Shown: piece after piece, positions 1 to 11,424 of the stretch | Position numbering within the stretch: position 1 is the stretch's first letter | How the letters are laid out: the number at the start of each line of letters is the position of its first letter | Source: Doryteuthis pealeii | Lineage: Eukaryota; Mollusca; Cephalopoda; Myopsida; Loliginidae | Reading direction: 5' to 3' | NCBI GenBank assembly: GCA_023376005.1 | Contig: CM042147.1 | Location: 121,171,673 to 121,235,672, forward strand | DNA: 64,000 bases | The notes under the pieces: model-generated | Told to the model about the DNA's origin: nothing | Databases searched by the model: none | What the model saw: the letters and a program-made list of their open reading frames with translations, nothing else | Made by a program: the position numbers and the translations under genes

Positions 1-345
1 AACCCTATTGCCCTTATGGCAAGCCCAACTCCTTTTTATCATATGGGTGTTAGAAGGCGGTGACTGAGGGTCTACATGTCCTGGAATGACGTTAAACTCT
101 ATCTGACGGTGAGGTTCCAGTTTTGGAGGTTTGGAGAATGTGGAGCACCTCTTCATTACCATTGCTCCCTGGTCCACTCTGACCCGGAGTGGTAGTACCT
201 GTTAGGGTCCCATCTATGGGTTAAATAGAAAAATGTATTTATAAAAAAATTGTATTATCCATTAAGAATTGATTTATTTCAATACTTTATCAGCATTAAA
301 TGACCCACTGAGGTTGATATGCCGTAAAACAAAACCAAACCAAAT
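1..345 (+). repeat. Dispersed repeat family A, 5' side cut by window edge
   Basis: The sequence matches 63470-63660 (+), the inverse of 63780-64000, and shorter pieces at 1130-1265, 6690-6935, 18150-18320 (-), 30790-30890 and 31120-31240. Shared landmarks are the phrase around 'agaaggcggtg', 'ggtccactctgac', and a 3' part that runs through 'cccatctatgggtt' to 'gttgatatgccgtaaaac'. No open frame persists across it. It is non-coding and probably a non-autonomous element. The class is unknown. Confidence 0.7.
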
Positions 346-405
346 TTTTACAGTTTATACTATTTATGTTTCAAATCCAGACACTGAGGTTACCAAGTAC
401 AGAGG

Positions 406-640
406 GACGGTTTAGTTCAGTCAGTAGAGAGTTTGGCTGGGAACCTCAAGGTTCCTGGTTCAATACCGGCCTTTGCCAATTCAGTGTATGAGTAGCACAG
501 GGATCTGTGAGGAGCTGATGGTAGGTGCAGCACCCTACCTCTGACGCTAAAAACAATCTCCTTCATCTAGCGCTAGTGAAAAGAGGATAGACACCCTCAC
601 TGTATGGCTGATACCGAATCTATACCTCCCCAACAACTTT
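406..640 (+). mobile_element. tRNA-derived SINE (SINE-A), near full length
   Basis: A tRNA-like head of about 73 nt carries an A-box-like stretch (ttagttcagtcagtagag) and a B-box-like ggttcaatacc. It is followed by the family body ('gtatgagtagcacagggatc', 'ctagcgctagtgaaaag', 'ggctgataccga'). At least ten further copies occur in the window on both strands. There is no poly(A) tail. The head is too diverged to be a functional tRNA gene. Amplification by a LINE partner is known for tRNA-SINEs in general; the partner is not identifiable here. Confidence 0.85.
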
Positions 641-677
641 TTTACATTTCAAGTGACTGTTTTCTGGAAACTGTAAA

Positions 678-692
678 GCACACACACATACA

Positions 693-770
<78 letters not shown>
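678..770. repeat. Compound (CA)n-(TA)n microsatellite
   Basis: About 50 bp of CA repeats pass directly into about 37 bp of TA repeats. It explains the His/Thr- and Ile/Tyr-rich open frames here, which are not genes. Confidence 0.95.
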
Positions 771-774
<4 letters not shown>

Positions 775-960
775 AACCCCTCTGCAAGAACAGGATGTGC
801 CACCAGGTCAATTTCTTAATCAGAGTTTAACAGGTTTGAATTCAGAGTTTTCCTTCTCCTGGACTGGTTACCTATTCAACATTAATGAGCCCAGTCTGCC
901 CTACTCTCTATCCATAGCTGGATGGAGAATATATGGGTCCATACCATTTGACACACATAT
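771..960 (+). repeat. Dispersed repeat family C
   Basis: It begins with 'accaacccctctgcaaga' and contains 'gagttttccttctcctgg' and 'cccagtctgccctact'. The same order recurs at 11518-11720, 26075-26360, 26398-26530, 27785-28255 and 28965-29260. It is non-coding. Copies often follow a TA microsatellite. Confidence 0.75.
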
Positions 961-968
961 ATATATAT

Positions 969-1029
969 ACAGGGTGATCCAAAAAACAGACTTTTTAAAA
1001 GTCAGGCCTTTTTTTTGGTGGGGGGCACC

Positions 1030-1033
<4 letters not shown>
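969..1033. mobile_element. Minimal terminal-inverted-repeat element inside a TA microsatellite
   Basis: About 65 bp bounded by 'acagggtg' and its complement 'caccctgt', with internal A-rich and T-rich stretches that also pair. Both sides are TA repeats, so a TA target duplication cannot be separated from the microsatellite. Ends of this kind are typical of Tc1/mariner-type MITEs. The assignment is by motif only. Confidence 0.55.

Positions 1034-1078
<45 letters not shown>
1034..1078. repeat. (TA)n microsatellite
   Basis: About 45 bp of perfect TA repeat immediately after the small inverted-repeat element. Confidence 0.95.
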
Positions 1079-1079
<1 letters not shown>

Positions 1080-1129
1080 TAGCAAAAGTACCCGAATGAA
1101 AACATTTTTAGGAACACCAGGGAGTGTTC

Positions 1130-1265
1130 CTAAAAAGGGTATGACATTAAAGTGCATCTAATGGTGTAGTTTTAATTCTGGATCTCTCGGAATTATGGAA
1201 TACTCCTTCATTGCCATTTTGATCCAGAGTTGTAGTAACTGTTATTGGTTGAATTGATTAAAAAA
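1130..1265 (+). repeat. Fragment of repeat family A
   Basis: It retains the family A order 'atctaatggtg...attctgga...cttcattgccat...gttattggttg' in diverged form. Confidence 0.5.
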
Positions 1266-1404
1266 TGAGTTTTCATTAGAACGAAAATTATACGTTTCTT
1301 GGATATTTAATGTTAAACAAAGCTAATAGTTTGGGTATTATAATATTAGTTTATTTTAGGAATAGTCTCTTTTTGATGTTTACATTTTTTTAAATATTAA
1401 TAGC

Positions 1405-1650
1405 ATCCCATTGTGGTGTAAGTGTTTGCAAGTTAGACTCACATTATTACTGAATAGCAATTTTAATACTCACTAGATGCCCTTTGCTTTCAACCTTGTA
1501 CCATACCCTACCTGTGACAGGTTGGGTAAAAAAAAATGAGGCCCCATCATTGTGTAATATTTAGCAAGGTAGTCTCGTAAATCCATTACTACTGAATAGT
1601 GAGTTCAATCTTTGCTAGATGTCACATACTTACAGAATTGGGTCTAATAA
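1405..1650 (+). mobile_element. Two diverged copies of tRNA-derived SINE family D
   Basis: Both copies have the order 'gtggtgtaa', a gap, 'attactactgaatagtgagtt', and 'gctagatg...catac', as at 15628-15770 and 31626-31705. The head resembles tRNA-Asp/Glu/Gly-type genes. The second copy lacks its extreme head. Confidence 0.6.
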
Positions 1651-1654
1651 TATT

Positions 1655-2025
1655 GACATTTTTTAGCAGAATTTAGAATTCATGTTGTTTTTTTTGTTTC
1701 TTTTTTTTACTAAAAAAAAGTCCCGTATAGAAAAATCTTCTGATATAATTATTCAAACTCTTATCTTTATAGAATAAAATCGTTTTTTATCAATTCATTT
1801 AAAAAAAAATTTTTTTTAGATTTCATGAAATGAAATGGGGGGGGGGAGCTCATAAAAATATTTCCCCTAATATATTTAAAGAAAAAATCTATTTCAAACA
1901 TTTTCATCAACAGATGAATAATTACCGAAAATTTCGTGAAAATTTGACTATTAGTTAATTTTTCATAGAATTTTTTAAAAAGCCAGTAGTCAACTTGTTT
2001 TTGGCTACTGTAAATTTCAATATAC
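1655..2025 (+). mobile_element. Internal part of MITE family L
   Basis: About 350 bp matches 52850-53200 in the same order: 'aaaatcttct.atataatta', a G-run followed by 'ctcataaaaatatttcccc', 'gaaaattt', and 'cttgtttttggctac'. The outer inverted repeats seen in the 52.6-kb copy are missing here. Confidence 0.65.
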
Positions 2026-3260
2026 TAGCAAGAATATTCATATTTGAATTGTAAATATTAGATTAGAAAGTCTAACAAAATTAAAATAGAACGCATGTAA
2101 ATAGATTGCACTTATTTTAATTATATTTTGATTGCTTTTTATATAAAATCACTCATGGGATTGATTTTAATATATTGAAGATATATTAAAAGAATAATCT
2201 CAGAGATCAATAACAAGAAGTAATTATTTATTAAAACCGGTTTTGTTAAAACCGGTATGCAAATTAACCACACCATATATTATGTAAACCTTTATTTTTT
2301 GAGATATATAAGACACATTGCAGGATTTTAAATATGGGCTGTTATGGAGCAAATCTAACAGATTTCTATAGAGATATACCTTCAATTAGATTTATTCAAT
2401 TCAATGCTATGTATTAATTAATGATTTTGACTATAAATTAAATACTCATTGATAAACTTACACAATTTCTGAGGGTATTGTGATGTAAGCAGTGACATAC
2501 TTTCGGTTACAGATAGACAAACACCGAATCTACATTATAAGACTTACATGATACACTCCAAAATTAATGCCTCCTATTTATACAAGAAGTAAAATAAGAT
2601 GATTAAATAGAGCACATTTTCAGCTACAAAACACTATTTCTTTGCCTAGTCACCAGTCACCATTATTGGCAACACGTTTGCATCAGAGATGCACACATAG
2701 GGCCGATGTAGCGTAATTATTATGGTCTACGGAGAATTTGGGGATTGAAAAGAAAACGGTAATCGGATTTCTGGAAAAATAGAAGAAAAAGAAATAAGAA
2801 CAAAAAAGAGGTTAAAGTTTGGATGGGTAAACACTCAATGGGTGCCAGCCATTGACCGACCAATGACCCTGAAACTAGATTTAAAAAATAAAAACTGAAG
2901 TTCTAGGATTTGAGCAGAAGTGTATGTGACCTTCCCCCACCCCTAGGACCACAAACGGAAGTAAAGAAAATTCGGCCTCTCTTTCGTCGGACCCAAGAAG
3001 GGTCGGATGTGTTTCTTGGGGCTCTGTCATGGCTAGCAACAAACAGCACACATGAACGTGATTTACAATAGAACAGCTTGACTTTACTCTCTCTCTCTCT
3101 CCTTCTCTCTGAAAAAAGAACCCACAAGCCTAGAAAGAAATAAACAACCCCTTTTTGACTATATATATATATAGACTATAAGCCTTTCATATGTTATTCC
3201 TTCGAACTAATGATGGCTAATACTACTAACAACTACTACTACAACTCGACTTGGCCCCTT
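2026..3260. other. AT-rich stretch without a recognised gene
   Basis: No supportable coding region. About 70 bp near 2475-2545 resembles 8695-8775 ('gtaagcagtga', 'gttacagata', 'cgaatct'), so a minor old repeat is present. A short (CT)n occurs at 3085-3108. Confidence 0.6.
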
Positions 3261-3265
3261 CACAA

Positions 3266-3490
3266 CACCTGTTTAGTTCAGTCAGTAGAGTATCCACCAA
3301 GGATCCACAAAGTTCTGGGTTGGCTCACCAACTCAATGCATAAGTAGCACCACTTGGATCTGTGTGGTAAAGTGGGGAGCCAACAGTAGGTATGGTGTTC
3401 CACCTCAGATGCAAAAACAATCTCTCTGGTCTAGCGCTAGTGAAAAGGGGATAAACTCCCTTGCTGTCCAGCTGATACCAACAATAGGCC
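3266..3490 (+). mobile_element. SINE-A copy that seeded a tandem array
   Basis: Diverged tRNA-like head at about 3270-3340, then the normal SINE-A body and tail. From the tail onward the sequence passes into the 157-bp tandem array, whose units reuse this copy's 3' half. Confidence 0.8.
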
Positions 3491-6400
3491 ACTGTAACTA
3501 CTTAACATTGTTTTTTTTACTAGTTAAAATACCTGTCTATACAAAGTAAAATGTCATGACTTCAGATGCAAAAACAATCTCTCTGGTCTAGTGCTAGTGA
3601 AAAGGGGATAGACTCCCTTGCTGTCCAGCTGATACCAACAATAGGCCACTGTAATTACTTAACATTGTTTTTTTTACTAGTTAAAATACCTGTCTATACA
3701 AAGTAAAATGTCATGACTTCAGATGCAAAAAATAATCTCTCTGATCTAGTGCTAGTGAAAAGGGGATAGACTCCCTTGCTGTCCAGCTGATACCAACAAT
3801 AGGCACTGTAACTACTTAACATTGTTTTTTTTACTAGTTAAATACCTGTCTATACAAAGTAAAATGTCACGACTTCAGATGCAAAATAATCTCTCTGGTC
3901 TAGTGCTAGTGAAAAGGGGATAGACTCCCTTGCTGTCCAGCTGATACCAACAATAGGCCACTGTAATTACTTAACATTGTTTTTTTTTACTAGTTAAAAT
4001 ACCTGTCTATACAAAGTAAAATGTCATGACTTCAGATGCAAAAATAATCTCTCTGGTCTAGTGCTAGTGAAAAGGGGATAGACTCCCTTGCTGTCCAGCT
4101 GATACCAACAATAGGCCACTGTAACTACTTAACATTGTTTTTTTTACTAGTTAAAATACCTGTCTATACAAAGTAAAATGTCATGACTTCAGATGCAAAA
4201 ATAATCTCTCTGATCTAGTGCTAGTGAAAAGGGGATAGACTCCCTTGCTGGCCAGCTGATACCAACAATAGGCCACTGTAACTACTTAACATTGTTTTTT
4301 TTACTAGTTAAAATACCTGTCTATACAAAGTAAAATGTCATGACTTCAGATGCAAAAATAATCTCTCTGGTCTAGTGCTAGTGAAAAGAGGATAGACTCC
4401 CTTGCTGTCCAGCTGATACCAACAATAGGCCACTGTAACTACTTAACATTGTTTTTTTTACTAGTTAAAATACCTGTCTATACAAAGTAAAATGTCATGA
4501 CTTCAGATGCAAAAATAATCTCTCTGGTCTAGTGCTAGTGAAAAGGGGATAGACTCCCTTGCTGTCCAGCTGATACCAACAATAGGCCACTGTAACTACT
4601 TAACATTGTTTTTTTTTACTAGTTAAAATACCTGTCTATACAAAGTAAAATGTCATGACTTCAGATGCAAAATAATCTCTCTGGTCTAGTGCTAGTGAAA
4701 AGGGATAGACTCCCTTGCTGTCCAGCTGATACCAACAATAGGCCACTGTAATTACTTAACATTGTTTTTTTTACTAGTTAAAATATCTGTCTATACAAAG
4801 TAAAATGTCATGACTTCAGATGTAAAAATAATCTCTCTGGTCTAGTGCTAGTGAAAAGGGGATAGACTCCCTTGCTGTCCAGCTGATACCAACAATAGGC
4901 CACTGTAACTACTTAACATTGTTTTTTTTTACTAGTTAAAATACCTGTCTATACAAAGTAAAATGTCATGACTTCAGATGCAAAAATAATCTCTCTGGTC
5001 TAGTGCTAGTGAAAAGGGGATAGACTCCCTTGCTGTCCAGCTGATACCAACAATAGGCCACTGTAACTACTTAACATTGTTTTTTTTTACTAGTTAAAAT
5101 ACCTGTCTATACAAAGTAAAATGTCATGACTTCAGATGCAAAAATAATCTCTCTGTCTAGTGCTAGTGAAAAGGATAGACTCCCTTGCTGTCCAGCTGAT
5201 ACCAACAATAGGCCACTGTAACTACTTAACATTGTTTTTTTTTACTAGTTAAAATACCTGTCTATACAAAGTAAAATGTCATGACTTCAGATGCAAAATA
5301 ATCTCTCTGATCTAGTGCTAGTGAAAAGGGGATAGACTCCCTTGCTGTCCAGCTGATACCAACAATAGGCCACTGTAACTACTTAACATTGTTTTTTTTA
5401 CTAGTTAAAATACCTGTCTATACAAAGTAAAATGTCATGACTTCAGATGCAAAAATAATCTCTCTGGTCTAGTGCTAGTGAAAAGGGGATAGACTCCCTT
5501 GCTGTCCAGCTGATACCAACAATAGGCCACTGTAACTACTTAACATTGTTTTTTTTTTACTAGTTAAAATACCTGTCTATACAAAGTAAAATGTCATGAC
5601 TTCAGATGCAAAAAAATCTCTCTGGTCTAGTGCTAGTGAAAAGGGGATAGACTCCCTTGCTGTCCAGCTGATACCAACAATAGGCCACTGTAACTACTTA
5701 ACATTGTTTTTTTTACTAGTTAAAATACCTGTCTATACAAAGTAAAATGTCATGACTTCAGATGCAAAAATAATCTCTCTGGTCTAGTGCTAGTGAAATG
5801 AGGATAGACTCCCTTGCTGTCCAGCTGATACCAACAATAGGCCACTGTAACTACTTAACATTGTTTTTTTTACTAGTTAAAATACCTGTCTATACAAAGT
5901 AAAATGTCATGACTTCAGATGCAAAAATAATCTCTCTGGTCTAGTGCTAGTGAAAAGGGGATAGACTCCCTTGCTGTCCAGCTGATACCAACAATAGGCC
6001 ACTGTAACTACTTAACATTGTTTTTTTTACTAGTTAAATACCTGTCTATACAAAGTAAAATGTCATGACTTCAGATGTAAAATAATCTCTCTGGTCTAGT
6101 GCTAGTGAAAAGGGGATAGACTCCCTTGCTGTCCAGCTGATACCAACAATAGGCCACTGTAACTACTTAACATTGTTTTTTTTACTAGTTAAAAATACCT
6201 GTCTATACAAAGTAAAATGTCATGACTTCAGATGCAAAAATAATCTCTCTGGTCTAGTGCTAGTGAAAAGGGGATAGACTCCCTTGCTGTCCAGCTGATA
6301 CCAACAATAGGCCACTGTAACTACTTAACATTGTTTTTTTTTACTAGTTAAAATACCTGTCTATACAAAGTAAAATGTCATGACTTCAGATGCAAAAATA

Positions 6401-6650
6401 ATCTCTCTGGTCTAGTGCTAGTGAAAAGAGGATAGACTCCCTTGCTGTCCAGCTGATACCAACAATAGGCCACTGTAACTACTTAACATTGTTTTTTTTA
6501 CTAGTTAAAATACCTGTCTATACAAAGTAAAATGTCATGACTTCAGATGCAAAAATAATCTCTCTGGTCTAGTGCTAGTGAAAAGGGGATAGACTCCCGT
6601 ACTGTCTGGCCGATACTGACAATTGGCCACTCCACCGACTTTATTTACTT
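3391..6650 (+). repeat. Tandem array of ~157-bp units derived from the SINE-A tail (~21 copies)
   Basis: The anchor 'catgacttcagatg' (or one-base variants) recurs at about 3554, 3711, 3868, 4025, 4182 and on to about 6537, at 153-158 bp spacing. Each unit is SINE-A tail ('cttcagatgcaaa' through 'ataggccactgtaa') plus about 60 bp of 3' flank ('actagttaaaatacctg', 'acaaagtaaaatg'). Copies differ by a few substitutions and by T-run length. The last unit reverts near 6600 to a normal SINE-A end ('gccgatactgac', 'cgactttatttac'). No protein is supported. Confidence 0.95.
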
Positions 6651-6689
6651 TTTATTATGTTGTTCTACATTAAAGTCTGTCCTAGGTTT

Positions 6690-6935
6690 GATACCAAATT
6701 GTATCTAATGGTGAGGTTCTAATTCTGGAGCTCTGGTAACCTTCTTGTTGAACTCGGGAGTCTTTACGGAACTTCAAACCGAACCCTTTATTTAATGCAT
6801 TAGAGTAGATTGGTCTCATTCTGTTTACCATAACACATAACAGTTCATTGCCATTACTCCTAGGTCTACTCTGTCCTGGAGTGGTAGTACCTGTTGGGGT
6901 TCTATCTATAGGTGAAACAGATCTGTTTGTGTTAC
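6690..6935 (+). repeat. Repeat family A fragment
   Basis: Contains 'taatggtgaggttct', 'attctggagctctgg', 'cctggagtggtagtacctg' and 'ctatctataggtgaaacag' in the family order. About 80 bp of unrelated sequence lies inside it (6735-6840). Confidence 0.65.
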
Positions 6936-7976
6936 ATACTGGAGAGGGGGCAGAGAGATAGACACAGGCAGACAGAGTGATGCATATGCATTTTGTATTA
7001 CTTACTTCTTTGTCCATTTGGTGATCTCTAGTTGTTTCTATTCTTTCTCTCCATATTGAATTATATTTCTAGATTCTTGTTGGCTGTTCGTCTTTGATGC
7101 ATTCCTTCTTCAAGGTCAGTCTTTTTGCCAAGACATTCATCAAACAAAAACACCATCTTATTTCTTTAAACTTTTATTTACTTAACTAAAATTCTTCTTC
7201 TAACTAACACAATGTGCATGTGCATAATGAGCCCATGCTGTTGGGTTTTTCAGCCAGATCTTTCCACTCAAAAAGTAACACTTGCTCGTCAGTCGATTCG
7301 AAAACTTAAGTCCAACCATTTCTCACCACTGTAAAAGACATTCTTTTCTGACAGAACTCACCTCGGCATTTATTCATCTCTGCAGCCGAACCATTTCAGC
7401 CAACAGGGGTGACAGCAATCTTACCACTTACGATCAGGAGGTTGCGCCGTGACTGCCTGTCTTTGTAGTCAACTGGATTAGAGTTCGCGTCAGACGAGAC
7501 GATGCCTACATATGCTGCACACCACTCGTTTTTTTTTTAATGACAAAGATGGGCTGACTCATTGAAGACATCTGGCTGGTCATTTCCGCTACAGTATCCA
7601 TGTTCATTAATAAGAACAAACCAAGATGAATACGAAGAGAGATGCAAAGAGAGATACAACACCTCATGAACAGAAGATCTCCATGACGAGAAGATGTGCC
7701 CCAACCAGTCCAGCAACAACACAAGAAGTTACCAGCCATTAGAATAGAATATCCGGGCCAGAGAAGATGGGATAAATTATGAGAAATGATGATATCAAAA
7801 AGTATCCAAAATACAAATTTATTAATACTCATTAAGTTAATGAAAACTTTAACATGAAAATTATTTCTACCAGTTTATAAAACTAAATCAAACAAAAGTA
7901 TTTATCTACAAACTATCTAAAGTTAATGAAAATTATTTCTACCAGTTTGTTAACATACATGAAGTTAAACAAATCA
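6936..7976. other. No recognised gene
   Basis: The open frames on the minus strand at 7506-7832 are short and lack any recognised domain. A diverged direct duplication of about 40 bp ('gaaaattatttctaccagttt') occurs at 7857 and 7930. TA repeats close the stretch. Confidence 0.5.
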
Positions 7977-8160
7977 TATATATATATATATATGTATATA
8001 TGTTGAAAGGATAAATAAATAAAGGAAAGAAAATGTTGAATGGATAAAATTAGTTTAATAAATTACCAACATGTGTTTCGGCCTGCAGTTTGTTCATGTA
8101 CACATTGTATTCTATTTATTATTATTTCAAATATGAAATAAAATAATAATAATAATAGAA
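7977..8160 (-). repeat. Microsatellite-flanked repeat with decayed hammerhead-like half
   Basis: A TA repeat at 7977-7995 is followed by sequence whose minus strand reads 'ggccgaaacacatgttgg' at about 8094-8077. The GAAAC and a downstream GUU fit the 3' half of the hammerhead fold seen at 24820-24831, but no CUGANGA motif is present. An (AAT)n tract closes it at about 8118-8157. Confidence 0.4.
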
Positions 8161-9084
8161 AATTATAAAGTATTTAAGTATACAAAGCAAAAACAGGGAT
8201 TTTGTAGCTGAAAACTTTCTCTATTTAATGGTGCTATTGTGCTTGCTATACATGTTGTAGTCATAAAAGAAAGATTAGCTGTAACCTTAACAATGAAAAT
8301 AAATAAGAAGGCATTCCTTATGGAGCTTCCCTTGTATATGAATCTGGTATATTTTAAGTTCTTTATTTTAACTAGCAAAATAAAAAAACGCCCCCCCGGT
8401 AAAAATAATTTTTTGAAAGATATTGCTTGAGAAGGTGGAAGTTAAAAATTAAATGTCGGAGAGTTTAAACCATAAATCATGAAATCATCAAATTTATTAA
8501 AGGAGTAAAAAAAATAAAACATATTTGAAATTGAAACTAAGTTCTATTAACTTTGAATATCTATTAAAATAAAACAAACTATATATAAATATATGATACT
8601 GGGGATGTATCTATTAAAACTTGTTTTAAAAAACAATGAGGACTGTCAAATGTTGCATGCTCAAATTTTGAGTGTGTTTATTCTGTTATGACGATTTATG
8701 ATGGGTATAGTGACGTAAGCAGTGATGTAGTTTTTGTTACAGATAAAAACCAGAAGCGAATCTCCATTATTAATAGATATTGTTAAAATAATAAAGTTTC
8801 AAGAATAAGCTAAAGTTAATTTTAACAATTCCATATATCAAATTCCTAGACATACCACAGGGGAGCTAGCAGCAAGTATAGAATTACCTTTAAAGTGTTA
8901 AGTTTTAAAGGACTAAGAGCATGTAACTATGTAACTTTAAGCTTCACCAACCTCACTCTGATCTTTTTGTCAAATTTAAGTAGGTTATGTATCTTGCAAA
9001 GTGTTCTAGCTTTTCATCCCAGGACAACAGAATTTGAAGGAGAACATTAAAAATAATAGGGGAACAATTACAGGGAATAGGGAA
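8161..9084. other. AT-rich stretch without recognised gene
   Basis: No supportable coding region. A diverged relative of 2475-2545 lies at 8695-8775. Confidence 0.5.
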
Positions 9085-10045
9085 CAATGTTTATCATAAG
9101 TCAACTAATAAGATCTATTTATATTATATATTGGCTACAATATTTATTATAAACAACCTGATGAGATTTAGCTATTATTTAGCTATTGACTACAATATTC
9201 ATTATAGACAAACTGATAAGATTTATCTATTCTTTATATTGACTATAATATTTATCATAAGTCACCTGATAAGATGTATTTATTCTTTATGTTGACAGCA
9301 ATATCTATTATAAGTGACCTGATAAGATTTATTTAGTCTTTATGTTGATTACAATATTTATCATTAGTGACCTGATAAGATTTATTTATGTTGACAGCAA
9401 TATTTATTATAAGTGACTTGATAGGATTTATCTAGTCTTTATGTTGACAGCAATATTTATTATAAGTGACCTGATAAGATTTATTTATTCTTTATGTTGA
9501 CAGCAATATTTATTATAAGTGACCTGATAAGATTTATTTATTCTCCATGTTGACAGCAATATTCATTATAAGTGACCTGATAAGATTTATTTATTCTTTA
9601 TATTGATAGCAATATTTATCATAAGCGACCTGATAAGATTCATTTATTCTTCATGTTGACAGCAATATTTATCATTCGTGACCTGATAAGATTTATTTAT
9701 TCTTTATGTTGACAGCAATATTTATTATAAGTGACCTGATAAGATTTATTTAGTCCTTATGTTAACAGCAATATTCATTAAAAGTGACCTGATAAGATTT
9801 ATTTTTCTTCATGTTGACAGCAATATTTATTATAAGTGACCTGATAAGATTTATCAATTGTTTATATTGACAACAATATTCATTATAACTTATCTGATAA
9901 GATCTATTCATTTTTTATATTGACTACAATATCTATTATAAACCACCTGATAATATTTCATTATAAGTCACCCGATAAGATCTATTTATTTTTTATACTG
10001 ACAGAAATATTTATTAGAGATCACCCGATAATATTTAATTATAAA
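9085..10045 (+). repeat. 53-bp AT-rich satellite, about 18 copies
   Basis: The unit consists of 'gtgacctgataagattta', then 'tttattctttatgttgac', then 'agcaatatttattataa'. It repeats every ~53 bp with 40-53 bp variants. Central units (about 9400-9860) are the most uniform and the edge units are the most diverged, the usual pattern for an array homogenised by unequal exchange. There is no open frame. Confidence 0.95.
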
Positions 10046-10284
10046 TAAGAAAATAATTAAGAACTGAAATAAAGGAATATTCTAGAAGATGAAGTAGATG
10101 AAGATAATAAAGAAGAAGGTCATTATCATTACTGTAAAAATTAAATACAAAATTGCAAGATTCTGGGATCAATACCAGCTCCAATCAACCCAGCGCATGA
10201 GTAGCACAGCTTATGTAATCTGACTTCTTATGTACGAACACATGAAAAGCCATATAACTGTGTCGTTATGGTTTAGATATGTTT

Positions 10285-10445
10285 CATTAAAATGTCGGAC
10301 AATATGACTTTTAGGCACCCCTTTTTGATCTTTTTGATGAAAGGACATGTTTTTCATTTACACCGTCAATATCCAGTTGTTTTAACAGACGATTTTTAGA
10401 TTTAAAAAAAAATGATAAAACTAACCCCTAACCCTAACCCTAAGT
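10285..10445 (+). mobile_element. Left half of fold-back MITE family J
   Basis: It matches the left arm and loop of the complete copy at 28390-28643 ('aggcaccccttttt', 'tgtttttcatttacaccg', 'gttgttttaacagacg'). The right arm is missing. It ends in 'cccctaaccctaaccctaa', a short telomere-like motif that is also in the loop of the complete copy. Confidence 0.75.
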
Positions 10446-10860
10446 CTCATGTCAAGTACGCAGAATAATGTATTAGTGTCAGGAACATGAACAGTTTACA
10501 GTAGTTATATGCATGTATGTGTGCGCGTGTGTGCATATGTGTGTGGAGAGGGGCATCAGGTATAGTGTCGGTGGACTACAGGAAGCATGGAAATTTTGAA
10601 AGATTCAGTGTTTCGGCAGCCTACAACAGACGCGGGCAGCTTATTCCATGCCTCTGCAATTCTGAGCGTTAAGAAATGTTTCTGAAAGTCACGTGAGCAG
10701 TGCTGTTTTCTGACTTAGTAGGCATGCCCACGTGTGTTAGAAAGATGGAGATTAAAAAGGTGCTCAAGGTTGCTGTTGTTAAGATGATTAATGACTTTAT
10801 GAGCGTTTACCAGGTCAGTTGCCAGTTGCCAGAATATCTCATTTTATAAAGTAGTGGCTA
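10446..10860 (-). mobile_element. 3' end of a jockey/CR1-type LINE, 5'-truncated
   Basis: About 360 bp matches 56460-56800 and about 200 bp matches 30308-30510 ('tacaggaagcatgg', 'gtgtttcggcagcc', 'gtttctgaaagtca'). In the 56-58 kb copy this segment lies just downstream, on the minus strand, of decayed reverse-transcriptase coding sequence. It is therefore taken as the LINE 3' portion. No intact frame remains. Confidence 0.65.
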
Positions 10861-10865
10861 TAATT

Positions 10866-10952
10866 TTTTATTCCTGCAAAATTCTTTTTCTAATTTTCCC
10901 TGGTCTAGTGCTAGCGAAAAGTGGATAGACTCCATCACTGTCCGGCTGATAC
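10866..10952 (+). mobile_element. SINE-A fragment, left part, split by an LTR
   Basis: SINE-A body 'tggtctagtgctagcgaaaa' to 'gtccggctgatac'. The remainder resumes at 11425 ('ataccaacaataggc'), so the 472-bp LTR-H between them interrupted an existing SINE. Confidence 0.85.
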
Positions 10953-11424
10953 TGTTGTATACTCTCTTTACATCTATTATTCTTCTGCTTATCTTTGGTA
11001 TCTTACGTTCTTCTTCTAGCGTCTGGACTTCGTCTTGGGGACTTCGTGTCTGGTCTTCCATTGGGGATTTCTCTTTATCAGAAGCCCTGTGTCATTGGTA
11101 GTTTTTAGATAATAACCCAAGACTTTGATTTGCTTTAGATCATATTTTATTCCGAAATCCCCACCAGACTACCTGCGCAGATTGAGTCAGCAGTGCGCTT
11201 AACGTGACTTACCACCTTCGTGGTTTGGCCAATACTGAACTAAACTCTCTTTCTAATCTAAACTGGAAGAGGGTCTTCTCCACCATATCCCCCAGAAGGA
11301 GGATCAGACTGAGGTCAAGCCGAGTCACTCAATCCTTCAAGGCCGCCGGCTGCAAATTATAACAACCATTTTGATTTCTACATTAATGGTACATAAGTGT
11401 TAGGAATCTAACAATTATGTAACA
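10953..11424 (-). mobile_element. Solo LTR, family H, with 4-bp target duplication
   Basis: On the minus strand it begins TGTTACATAATTGTTAG and ends AGAGTATACAACA, the TG...CA ends typical of LTRs. The 4-bp duplication 'atac' sits at 10949-10952 and 11425-11428, and removing the element restores the SINE-A text 'ctgataccaacaatagg'. The 472-bp length and lack of coding sequence fit a solo LTR left by recombination between the two LTRs of a retrotransposon. The related 29514-29854 copy is shorter by about 130 bp of internal sequence. Confidence 0.85.

Noticed and set aside
3391..6650. CTGATAC plus GAAAA plus GTC in the SINE-A tail, looking at first like a tandem hammerhead (retrozyme)
   Set aside because: The core needs CUGANGA; every SINE-A copy has CUGAUAC, lacking G8 and A9, and stem I would have only three bases. 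It is not a hammerhead.
3391..6650. CRISPR-like regular array
   Set aside because: Units are 157 bp, contiguous and homogeneous, with no unique spacers; they derive from a SINE in a eukaryotic genome.
9085..10045. CTGATAAG in the 53-bp satellite as a ribozyme core
   Set aside because: G8 is replaced by A and there is no correctly placed GAAA or stem.
10424..10442. Interstitial telomere sequence
   Set aside because: Only about three TTAGGG-type units, and the same motif lies in the loop of fold-back MITE J at 28540, so it belongs to the element.
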